Source of the DNA: a virus
Virus record (IMG/VR): IMGVR_UViG_3300031963_000026
Location: 62,001 to 126,000 of that record
Direction: 5' to 3' (one strand)
Length of the DNA: 64,000 nucleotides
The notes beneath the pieces were generated by a model that was not told the origin of the DNA, did not search any database, and saw nothing but the letters and a program-made list of their open reading frames with translations. The position numbers and the translations under genes were made by a program. The first letter of the stretch is position 1; each line of letters opens with the position of its first letter. Positions 36,065 to 44,631 of the stretch are shown in pieces.

Positions 36065-36904
36065 TTAGAACGGCATATCTCCGCTCGCGTCATCAAATGC
36101 TTGTGGATCTGAATATGATTTACCACCCATAGATGTGGTAGATTCAGTTGAGTCTCCATAAACATACTTACCCAAATCGTTGTCCCAACGTGGGGTTTCG
36201 CCATTGGCAATCGCCTCTAAATATTCCGCTGGTTTTTTGGAATAAACATTAGACCATACCAACTCATCATCCAACCACTCTTTTGCTGTCACAGCATTTT
36301 CGTGTAATGGTGTTGGATCATCATACATAATGGTCTGAACATTCGTATATTCTTTACCATTACCCGTCTTAGCCTTGTTCATTTGGATAATTAAGTCACG
36401 ACCTTTCTCAGCGTCGGTGATATCACCTTTTGCTCTCCAAATAGGAATAATCTTATCCAAGATACCCTCATTCTTAAAGTTGTGTTTGAATCTCCAAAAC
36501 TTAACCCCATCTTCTTCGTGATCACGATCTACAACTTTTACAATGTAAAATTTACGTGAACGATACTGTTTAGCCAATTCCTTGTCAGAATCTTTACCCG
36601 TCGCCATTAATTCTTCGTACAACTCGTTCAACGGGGAACGTTCGTTGTCGTTTTTACCAGGATCAAAAAACTTTTGCCATTTTCCACCAACTTGGATCTC
36701 ATGGAACCATACTTCCTTAAAAGGTGATGAACCATCAGGTGTTGGTAGAATACGGATTCTAGCTTGACCTTCTTTTGATTTTTCAGGAAGAAGACATGTG
36801 AAATACTTCTTCATTCGCTCTTCCTGCGACATCCCAGAACTAGAGGATGTTCCCGTTTGCGTGTTTTTTTCGTATTGTGACAATACTGCGTCTAATGAAC
36901 TCAT
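36065..36904 (-). CDS. single-stranded DNA-binding protein, gp32-like
   Basis: A 279-residue gp32-type protein. An N-terminal region containing EERMKKYF precedes the OB-fold core (RIRILPTPDGSSPFKEVWFHEI near residue 48, FYIVKVVDRDHEEDGVKFW near 118). A Ser-rich flexible tail ends in DDASGDMPF. T4 gp32 is 301 residues and coats ssDNA and recruits replication proteins through its acidic tail. The zinc-binding His/Cys set of T4 gp32 is not evident. The extreme C-terminus resembles the DDDIPF tip of bacterial SSB more than the T4 tail. Confidence 0.88.
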   Translation of the reverse strand: MSSLDAVLSQYEKNTQTGTSSSSGMSQEERMKKYFTCLLPEKSKEGQARIRILPTPDGSSPFKEVWFHEIQVGGKWQKFFDPGKNDNERSPLNELYEELMATGKDSDKELAKQYRSRKFYIVKVVDRDHEEDGVKFWRFKHNFKNEGILDKIIPIWRAKGDITDAEKGRDLIIQMNKAKTGNGKEYTNVQTIMYDDPTPLHENAVTAKEWLDDELVWSNVYSKKPAEYLEAIANGETPRWDNDLGKYVYGDSTESTTSMGGKSYSDPQAFDDASGDMPF

Positions 36905-36968
36905 ATAAAAAAAATTTAGTGTTTACAATTCAATAATAAAACAAAAATGAACATAGTCAAATTAAAAA

Positions 36969-36986
36969 AGGGGTCCGAAGACCCCT
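36969..36986 (-). terminator. UUCG-loop terminator, possibly bidirectional
   Basis: A 7-bp stem AGGGGTC/GACCCCT. On the minus strand the loop is TTCG closed by C-G, the extra-stable tetraloop, followed by TTTTTT. On the plus strand a nine-T run follows after 4 nt, so it could work both ways. It lies just past the 219-residue gene. Confidence 0.85.
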
Positions 36987-36996
36987 ATATTTTTTT

Positions 36997-37656
36997 TTAA
37001 GGATACTTAAATTGATTTTGTTGTCCGTAATACATGTCATCTGTATATGAATCAAAGGTATCTCTAACTTCAGAATCTGTAAAATCTGAAATCTCATCAG
37101 ATGTTAAAACATATTCTTTACCTGTTTTTTCAAAATCTTCCTCCTTTTCTTGGAAGAAATCGGTAAGTTTTTGGTTGAATGGTCCCGAATCTAAACTTCT
37201 TAACTCTAATTTCTCCTCGGGAGTTCTTGGACGGTATTTTTCTATCTTATTTTCAATTTGATTTAACTTATCCGTTAAGTTACTCATCTCAGAAACTTTT
37301 GTCTGTAAATCTTCTAATTGTTTAAACAAATCTTCAAAATAATCTTTTTGTTTTTTCTCAATAGATTCCTGAGATTTTACTAGGTCCGTAACATCCAATT
37401 CTTCAGTTCCGTCTTTTTCTTCTTTTTTCTCGTCACCAATCTTTTGAACATCTTTATCCACATCAACATCGATCACTTCAGCAGGAGGACCTACTTCACC
37501 ACCAACAGGTGGGGGTGCAATAGAACCTTCGGGTTCTGCAGGTGGTGGAGGTGGAACATCTCCTGGAGGAGGTGGAACCGCCTCTTGTTCCATTATGTAT
37601 TTGTTAATACGATTGTATCTTGACAATTCTTCCAATATTTTTTTCTCTACCGACAT
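36997..37656 (-). CDS. acidic Pro-rich coiled-coil protein
   Basis: A 219-residue protein in three parts: a short helical N-terminus, a Pro-rich segment (runs of PPPPG and PPPPPAE at about 27-62), a very acidic/basic segment (KKEEKDG) and a coiled coil at about 95-140 with heptad-like Leu/Ile (LFKQLEDLQTKVSEM). The C-terminal region is acidic with DSYTDDMYYG. No family is recognised. It follows the 74-residue gene by 4 nt at the end of the hub operon and precedes a strong terminator. It may be a structural or assembly protein. Confidence 0.6.
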   Translation of the reverse strand: MSVEKKILEELSRYNRINKYIMEQEAVPPPPGDVPPPPPAEPEGSIAPPPVGGEVGPPAEVIDVDVDKDVQKIGDEKKEEKDGTEELDVTDLVKSQESIEKKQKDYFEDLFKQLEDLQTKVSEMSNLTDKLNQIENKIEKYRPRTPEEKLELRSLDSGPFNQKLTDFFQEKEEDFEKTGKEYVLTSDEISDFTDSEVRDTFDSYTDDMYYGQQNQFKYP

Positions 37657-37660
37657 CTTA

Positions 37661-37885
37661 TTATCCGTTTAATAATTGTTTATAACCTGTTGGTGTTTCG
37701 ACTTGGATTTTTCTAGAAGCGTTCTTCACGTTATCCACTCTTTCAATTAAACCATCTCTCATACTTATTTGATAACAATCACCTGTGTCTAAATCACACA
37801 CCTCAGTATAACCATTATCTAAAGTTTTTTGTGAAATCCTTGTATTCTTACCAAGGTATCTATCTAAATGTTCTTTAATATTCAT
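37661..37885 (-). CDS. small unknown protein
   Basis: A 74-residue protein with sequence features NGYTEVCDLDTGDCYQISMRDG, suggesting a small beta fold with two Cys. No domain is recognised. It starts the two-gene unit 37885-36997 and has a TATTTAT motif 17 nt upstream, so it probably heads its own late transcript. Confidence 0.65.
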   Translation of the reverse strand: MNIKEHLDRYLGKNTRISQKTLDNGYTEVCDLDTGDCYQISMRDGLIERVDNVKNASRKIQVETPTGYKQLLNG

Positions 37886-37902
37886 AATATTATCTTTGTT
37901 TA

Positions 37903-37909
37903 ATAAATA
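37903..37909 (-). promoter_or_regulatory. TATTTAT motif
   Basis: Coding-strand ATATTTATT, 17 nt before the ATG at 37885, in the gap after the hub gene. Confidence 0.4.
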
Positions 37910-37928
37910 TCTAGTTTTTTCGTTAGTT

Positions 37929-40900
37929 TCAAATCTTTATGTTTAATGATGGAACTAATCCTAATTTTTTTGCAAGAACCACCCCTTCATAAATATTTTT
38001 AGCCCAAGAACTATATTGTGTTTCATTACGTGATATGAAACTTAATAGTTGTGATTCTGTTAAATTGTTCGCCCAATATAGTAACCAAACGTCAGTAACT
38101 TGGAATGATATTAAAGCGGAATCAGTTGCTGTCAATCCACTATAATTCAAAACCCCTTTTGATTGGTTCAGAGAAATCCTCTTAGATGGTTTTTCAAAAT
38201 AATTAACCAACATGTTAATATTGTTACTATCAGATGCAAAAGAAACAAAAGGTAAGCTATTACCGTTTGAATTTGTCAAACAGAAGTATTGATTTTTAAA
38301 GTAGGTGGGTATGTTTCCACCGTACTTTTTATCTAAGGTAACTCCCGCAAAATTATAATCATAACCTGTTAATTTTTCAGTATTAGAACTTGACATATAT
38401 AACGTACAAAAAGTTAATAATCTATTAGCCTCATTTGCTGTCGCTTGTGAAATATATCTAGCCGCTTGTTTAAAACTTAACTCACTTATCAATGCATCGG
38501 AAGGTTGATAAGATACATATGACGGATCAAGTTTATTAACACATGATGCGTTAGAACCTAACGTAAATGATGTTTTGTTGGTAACGTTACTTCCAACATT
38601 AGTTATATTAACAGTGGTTGGTGTTTGATTATTTTCATCCTCCCTCTTTTTCTTCAATTTACTTAATAACCCGCTTAAGACCACTTGGTTTAACGATGTA
38701 ATTTGTTTGTCCAATTGTGGCATAGAATAAATAGGTATTCTAACACCTTTAAATTGTGTTGTAAATTGTCCCGGTGCTATTTGGTGTGTTACCGACTGTA
38801 TATGATAAGGACCATTAAACATCGGAACGTTTTTCAAATTAAAATACATCGTTGGTTGTATCATTGAATTACCCAATGATGTTATTTCAACTTCATAAGA
38901 TCTATTTTTGTATAGATTATATAGCGATAAACTCTGTGCAATCCCTCTTTTACCTCCCGCAGCACTTGCCGTATCAGCAATTACTTTATTAGCTTCCGTT
39001 GTTGCAAGAGAATTGGTTTGAGATAGGTTAATGTTATAAAACATACCTTGTGATCTTGTTCCAAAATCCACGTTAAATCCAACAACTTTATTTGAAAGGT
39101 GATAATCATTTTTATTAACCGGTGTTTGAAATAACAAAGCATTCTCGGAAGTTCTTGTAATATCAAAACTATCATTTCCAAATCTATAATCATCAGATCT
39201 TCTCATATCCAAATGTTCTGATACTTTACCACCATATATGCAAACAATTTTTGATCGAGCTTGTCTATAATCGACGTTAAGGTGGGTACCAAATAATGTT
39301 TGTGCCAAATCTTGACTGTTTTCAGGATTTGGTTGTCCGTCAGCATCAATCAATTCTTTACTCCAAAAATTCATGTAAGCCCCCATAGGCATCATCATAA
39401 ACTTATTATCACTCAAAATTTTACTAAAAAAGTCCAACACTCTCATATTAAGAGGATTGTTATTTAATAACGTCTTAAAACTAAAAATGTCAATCAACGC
39501 GGTTCTACCAATATCTCTATTTGCTCTATCCAAAAATACAACATCTTGGAACAGGGTTCTTCCTTTATAGTCGTTACCCGCAATCCACTTATTATCCAAG
39601 GTTTTCATAGTATCCCAAATCTCATATTTTGGTGCGTTACCGTCAATAATACTATTAATTTTTTGTGATGAATTAACCGTAACTATTGGAAGTTGTTTTC
39701 CTAATTGATTAAACAATATCGTAAAAATATTTGTTTGTAACTCCGTTGCAGAATTAACATAATCATCAATTAATGTTGTGAAAATATCTTTTGTCATTAC
39801 ACCATTTGCCAAGTATTTTTGGGTAGCATACACCTTAATTAATGGGGCACAAGTAATAACATTTGCTTCCGTAAATGCAATATTATTATCAACAAAAAAA
39901 TCTGTAATATAAGAACCATCACTAGAATAATAGAACCCATAAGGTACCGTAGTTCCCGATGAATATAAACCCACATATGTCTTTAACGCTTTCCAAGCCA
40001 AAGGATTTGAATTCTCTGACTGTTCCAAAGTTACCGTTCCACTACTTGTGGGTAATGAACCATTAACATACGGACTAAATACAATAGGATCGGTTATCTT
40101 ATTTGTTTGGAATGAGCCATACAATCTTCTATTAAAGTTTGATGGGTTTCCATTTACAAATAACACGTTTTGATCCAAAAATAACCTACAATTATTTGAT
40201 AATTTATCTTGTTGAGCATTTGCAACTTTAGCAATAAACACATCATTAGATATCGCACCGTTAAATCGGTCAATAAACATCATGTCAGTCATTAATGCTT
40301 GAAAATTACCGAAGGTCACATCACTAACATATGGGTTTTGGAAATTACTTTTTGGACGACAAAAATCTAAAAACATTGTTTCAAAATCATCTAACACTTC
40401 CTTAGAGAATGTTGCAAACATCTCATCAATTCTTGTATATTCAAAATCCGTTTCAAAAGAAAACGCATCTTGCTTATTAACATCACTTTTGACTTTCTTG
40501 ATGTATTCATAATAATCGGGTTTTGTAAACGCCGCACTAGAAAAATAACCAAAAGGACCCGAACCCCAAATGAAATTAGTCGTTGCATTATAAATTGACG
40601 GATTATTCTCAACTTGATTGTATTGATTTAAGTTACTATAACTACTTAAATTGTTTTGAGTAAATAAGAAATTAGATACCTCATTAACCGGCGATCCGAA
40701 ACTTGGATATACTAAAATACTTTGTTGGTATTTTCTTGGGAATGAAGTATTATTATTTACGTCAAATGTAATGGCGTATGGTGTATAATTTAAGAATTTA
40801 ACACCACCATCATTGTATGGTTGATTTACATTATTATCAACATTATTTCGTATTTCAAGTTGATTACCACAAGTTGAACCAACATAATCAGAATCTGTAT

Positions 40901-43900
40901 ATCCTGTTAATAAATCAAAACCTGTTGTAAAGTAAGTAAAATCATTTATTAATTTAGGGTAAAATCCAGCAGTAATATTAGTTAATGTAACCGTATCAGT
41001 AATTGAATTTTGTAACGTGATAGTATTATCACTTCTTGAACCATTAACAAATGTTTTCGTATTGTAACTTCTAGTAGTTGATGAAGTTGTTGGATCGTAA
41101 TTTGCCGAATAATCAAAGTTTTTCCAAACACCATCCAAAATATCAACACCTTCATTTACTTGTTTCTTATATCTGTACCAAATTGAACCGTACTTAATAA
41201 TCCAAGAATAAGGTAATGATTGAACCGAACCATATTTATTTAAAACCGAAGCGATATATTCACCATACGTCCCACCACTAACGAATTTTTCTCTCAAAGT
41301 CGCCAAAGGTAATGAATTTAAGAATAAATACGCAGATTGGACATACGGATATGTTTCATTACTTCTTTCACTTTGAACTCCGGATAAAATAGAATTTGTA
41401 AAAAATGGTGTATTCATCATAGATATTACCCTATCACCCCACACACCCTCGGTTGCTAATCTATCGCCCGCCAATTTTGTTGCATATATTTGTAACGGTG
41501 TTAGAATACCGCTACTATCGTATTGAATGGGTTTAAACGCCGTATAATCCAATACAGTAAAGGGTTTTGGCGCGTTTTTAGGATCTGCAGTGGCAAAATT
41601 AGTTATATAATTTATTCTATCATTAAACACTAACGTTTGTGTTGTTTTGTAGAATCTAAGTCCGTCCGTTGCTCCGTTTTGTAACGAATTAGTATTAAAT
41701 GTATCCGAAACAAATGGGTATAAATCCGTAAATCCTTTTCCCGTTTCTACCTTCAATAGATCCGAAACTCTCTTTTTAGATGGCGCACTAATATTTGGTA
41801 AAACTGTTTCAATTAATGTCGTATTTCCCGATAAAACTTGAAATGGTTTGTCCGTTTTTCCAACCAAATATTTATTTGTATAATAACCTCTAATGAATTG
41901 ATTCCACGAAATACCTTTACCTTCATTAGATATGTGTCTCATCAAATCAGTAATATTTCCCGGTTGTATTGAAAAATCTTTCAAGATTTTAATTAGTTCG
42001 GGATTATCATTTGCTAATGCTTTTAATATATTCTCAGTTTCAAAATCAGCAATCGTTTTATAAACCTCCTTCTTATTTGAAACATCCGTATTTAATTTAT
42101 CATAAAATGACGCAGTGAAAACCCTTTCATAAATTTCATAAATAAATGAAACAACCTCTGTTATTGAATAGGTTCTATTTGTTGTTGGGTAATCAAAAGC
42201 GTTTAACGTAACTCTATTTATAGTTTTTTCTTCGTTGGTGGAACTTGTTGGATTTTGTAGAATCTCAAGATCTCTAACCGCCAAACCTTTCATATATTCT
42301 TCAACAAATTCTACTTCAGGCCAAATATCATACCTGTAAGCCTGTGTTTGATTAATCACCGATGGATCACCAGGATATCTTAACTCAAACTTTCCACCAT
42401 CTGTGGTGTTTTGTGTTTCAACAAAATATTGTGGCCAAGGATAAACAGGAATATCACCCGCAGCCGTGGTATCTATATTATTTTTATTCTCGTTGTTCAG
42501 GATTGCCGACTTTCTAATAGGATCAAACCTAACATCCCAAGCCTTAGTATGAACATCATCCAACAATCGTAAGAACGCCTCTAACGATGCGAATAAAACC
42601 GCACATACATTTCTCATTGTTGGTTTAAATCCTAACCCATTGTTACCCTCAATCTTTTTTTGTAATTCAGATGTTAAGGTATCTTCAATTTGTGTTCTTA
42701 CTTTGGTTGCGTTGGTATCTAACTTTTGAATCAAATCAACAAAAGTACCTTCACCTTCAAAATACATTACCTTTTGAGGTAATTTTACAGGACCCGCTTC
42801 CGAATCCGTCGTATTATCGGGTTGGTTATTGACAATACCATTTATCTTTATACTTGTATTAGAAAATTTAAGTTTATTTAATTCAATTCTAAAATTTTCT
42901 GTTTCAGCACTTGTTGGTATTCTTTTTAACCTTTCTTGTAATGTTTTTTGTTCGTCAATCATTCCCAAGTCACGAATAATCGTTCCAACGGTGATATCAT
43001 TATTAAGACCTGTTATTAGTTTTTTTATATTATTAATAGTTGCCGATCCACCACTACCTAACGTTTTGTTTTCAGATAATAATTTATTATATTCCTTTAC
43101 TATTTTATCAAGTATAACCTCAGCATCTTTCATACTTTGTTGAGATTGTCTAACATTCTCTTTATAGAGATAAAACTTTTTACCTGTATTATCATAATAA
43201 AACAATGATGTATCAACATACTTAGATGACCACGAATTGAGATCGGTAGAATAAACAGAATTTTGATAGTTTATTAGATTTTTCTTATAAGAATCAACGT
43301 CAGATAATGAAGAGAAATCTTGTTTCCCAAATGTGGCCAATAAATTTTCTTCAAGTTTTTCTAATTTAATCTGTAATTGATTAAGTGTCATCTCGGGGAA
43401 ATTCTCATCAACCAATCTTTGAGATTTATAATCTTGATAAACTTCTTTTAATTTTTGTAATCCTCTTGACGTTACAACTTGATTGACATCTGTATTAGTA
43501 TTTCCATTAGTGAATAACGCAGCGTTTTGAGCCTGTGTATTAGATGGTGGTGAAATGTTATAAGTTGTATTATACATATGTGGTAATGCAAACAAATATG
43601 CCACCGAAGTTTCGGCTAAAACAGAGTATTTGTAAGCAACAAACTTAAGATTAACAGTATAATCACCCGTGGATCCTTGGAATGACGCTTCAAAATTTTG
43701 TAATATTAATTCATATCTTATAGCTTTACCATAATAACCCTTCATTGTTAAATAAAATGTTGGGTATGGTAAGTTAAAAAATGCAGCATATGGTGAATTA
43801 TCACCTTTTTCAAATAACGCTCTACCCTGCACGTCAATTAACCTAACATTAACTACCGGTGTAAAACTCCTATCATTAGTTACCGTTATACTTTCAATAC

Positions 43901-44318
43901 CTAATAGTTCAGTGTCCTGTATATTACCCGTTGTTTGATACCTTTCAATAGTGTTATTACCTTGTGGGTCTTGGAAAACTCTACCTTTTTGAAAGTTTTG
44001 ATTAATTCCTTGACCTTTCAAACTATTTTTTCCTGTAATCTCATCGGTATATTCGTTACTAAAGTATCCTTTACCACCAGGATTTAAGAAATTAATTTGT
44101 GCGATTTTTACGTTTCGGATAGAATCGTCTAATGTGGAACCTTGAACAAGTTTTGTTCCCGGTATTACACGGGCTTCCAAATTAGCATACATGACAAGTT
44201 CTTCATGATTTACCAATCGTTCATCATAACTATTCCCATTAGTTCCAACCGTTTTATTAGGATCAATAATAACTATGTTGTCGTAGTCAAAATCTACTAG
44301 TATTTTTTTATCTGCCAT
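37929..44318 (-). CDS. giant baseplate hub-like protein
   Basis: A 2129-residue virion protein. The first 260 residues include SITVTNDRSFTPVVNVRLID and FYLTMKGYYGKAIRYELIL, a beta-barrel-like region as in hub proteins. Near residue 1833, GPYHIQSVTHQIAPGQFTTQ and KGVRIPIY resemble the end of gp27/gpD-type hub proteins. A linker then leads to a distinct C-terminal domain of about 230 residues (SELSFKQAARYISQATANEA, YDYNFAGVTL, FVSFASDS), which might be a cell-wall-binding or hydrolase-like domain. T4 gp27 is only 391 residues, so large insertions are present. Overlaps the gp53-like gene by 11 nt. Confidence 0.55.
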   Translation of the reverse strand: MADKKILVDFDYDNIVIIDPNKTVGTNGNSYDERLVNHEELVMYANLEARVIPGTKLVQGSTLDDSIRNVKIAQINFLNPGGKGYFSNEYTDEITGKNSLKGQGINQNFQKGRVFQDPQGNNTIERYQTTGNIQDTELLGIESITVTNDRSFTPVVNVRLIDVQGRALFEKGDNSPYAAFFNLPYPTFYLTMKGYYGKAIRYELILQNFEASFQGSTGDYTVNLKFVAYKYSVLAETSVAYLFALPHMYNTTYNISPPSNTQAQNAALFTNGNTNTDVNQVVTSRGLQKLKEVYQDYKSQRLVDENFPEMTLNQLQIKLEKLEENLLATFGKQDFSSLSDVDSYKKNLINYQNSVYSTDLNSWSSKYVDTSLFYYDNTGKKFYLYKENVRQSQQSMKDAEVILDKIVKEYNKLLSENKTLGSGGSATINNIKKLITGLNNDITVGTIIRDLGMIDEQKTLQERLKRIPTSAETENFRIELNKLKFSNTSIKINGIVNNQPDNTTDSEAGPVKLPQKVMYFEGEGTFVDLIQKLDTNATKVRTQIEDTLTSELQKKIEGNNGLGFKPTMRNVCAVLFASLEAFLRLLDDVHTKAWDVRFDPIRKSAILNNENKNNIDTTAAGDIPVYPWPQYFVETQNTTDGGKFELRYPGDPSVINQTQAYRYDIWPEVEFVEEYMKGLAVRDLEILQNPTSSTNEEKTINRVTLNAFDYPTTNRTYSITEVVSFIYEIYERVFTASFYDKLNTDVSNKKEVYKTIADFETENILKALANDNPELIKILKDFSIQPGNITDLMRHISNEGKGISWNQFIRGYYTNKYLVGKTDKPFQVLSGNTTLIETVLPNISAPSKKRVSDLLKVETGKGFTDLYPFVSDTFNTNSLQNGATDGLRFYKTTQTLVFNDRINYITNFATADPKNAPKPFTVLDYTAFKPIQYDSSGILTPLQIYATKLAGDRLATEGVWGDRVISMMNTPFFTNSILSGVQSERSNETYPYVQSAYLFLNSLPLATLREKFVSGGTYGEYIASVLNKYGSVQSLPYSWIIKYGSIWYRYKKQVNEGVDILDGVWKNFDYSANYDPTTSSTTRSYNTKTFVNGSRSDNTITLQNSITDTVTLTNITAGFYPKLINDFTYFTTGFDLLTGYTDSDYVGSTCGNQLEIRNNVDNNVNQPYNDGGVKFLNYTPYAITFDVNNNTSFPRKYQQSILVYPSFGSPVNEVSNFLFTQNNLSSYSNLNQYNQVENNPSIYNATTNFIWGSGPFGYFSSAAFTKPDYYEYIKKVKSDVNKQDAFSFETDFEYTRIDEMFATFSKEVLDDFETMFLDFCRPKSNFQNPYVSDVTFGNFQALMTDMMFIDRFNGAISNDVFIAKVANAQQDKLSNNCRLFLDQNVLFVNGNPSNFNRRLYGSFQTNKITDPIVFSPYVNGSLPTSSGTVTLEQSENSNPLAWKALKTYVGLYSSGTTVPYGFYYSSDGSYITDFFVDNNIAFTEANVITCAPLIKVYATQKYLANGVMTKDIFTTLIDDYVNSATELQTNIFTILFNQLGKQLPIVTVNSSQKINSIIDGNAPKYEIWDTMKTLDNKWIAGNDYKGRTLFQDVVFLDRANRDIGRTALIDIFSFKTLLNNNPLNMRVLDFFSKILSDNKFMMMPMGAYMNFWSKELIDADGQPNPENSQDLAQTLFGTHLNVDYRQARSKIVCIYGGKVSEHLDMRRSDDYRFGNDSFDITRTSENALLFQTPVNKNDYHLSNKVVGFNVDFGTRSQGMFYNINLSQTNSLATTEANKVIADTASAAGGKRGIAQSLSLYNLYKNRSYEVEITSLGNSMIQPTMYFNLKNVPMFNGPYHIQSVTHQIAPGQFTTQFKGVRIPIYSMPQLDKQITSLNQVVLSGLLSKLKKKREDENNQTPTTVNITNVGSNVTNKTSFTLGSNASCVNKLDPSYVSYQPSDALISELSFKQAARYISQATANEANRLLTFCTLYMSSSNTEKLTGYDYNFAGVTLDKKYGGNIPTYFKNQYFCLTNSNGNSLPFVSFASDSNNINMLVNYFEKPSKRISLNQSKGVLNYSGLTATDSALISFQVTDVWLLYWANNLTESQLLSFISRNETQYSSWAKNIYEGVVLAKKLGLVPSLNIKI

Positions 44319-44631
44319 AATAGAAGAAGTAATTATTCAATGCCGCGTTATAATCTTGTAGTGTCGCCACCAATGGAAATGGAACGTTTATTGTCGTACC
44401 ATCGGGTATTGACCATTCTAAACCACCAAATTGTGGATTTGCTTGTAATATTAACCAACCAAAAAAAGGTGTGCCATAATATTCCTGTGATATCTTATCC
44501 ATTCTACTTCTTCCTACACGATAAATGTATCTTTGATCCGAGTTTTTAGGTCTCAAAGGAACAAATGGGACAACGGTTTGACCACCATTTACTTCAAAAT
44601 CCACATATCTATTATAATATTGATAACTCAT
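44308..44631 (-). CDS. gp53-like baseplate wedge protein (LysM-like)
   Basis: A 107-residue protein. YIYRVGRSRMDKISQEYYGT, WLILQANPQFGG and IPDGTTINVPFP form a LysM-like pattern as in T4 gp53 (196 residues), which connects adjacent baseplate wedges. Here the protein is nearly only that domain. Overlaps of 4 nt with the upstream gene and 11 nt with the downstream gene indicate coupled translation of the baseplate set. Confidence 0.75.
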   Translation of the reverse strand: MSYQYYNRYVDFEVNGGQTVVPFVPLRPKNSDQRYIYRVGRSRMDKISQEYYGTPFFGWLILQANPQFGGLEWSIPDGTTINVPFPLVATLQDYNAALNNYFFYYGR

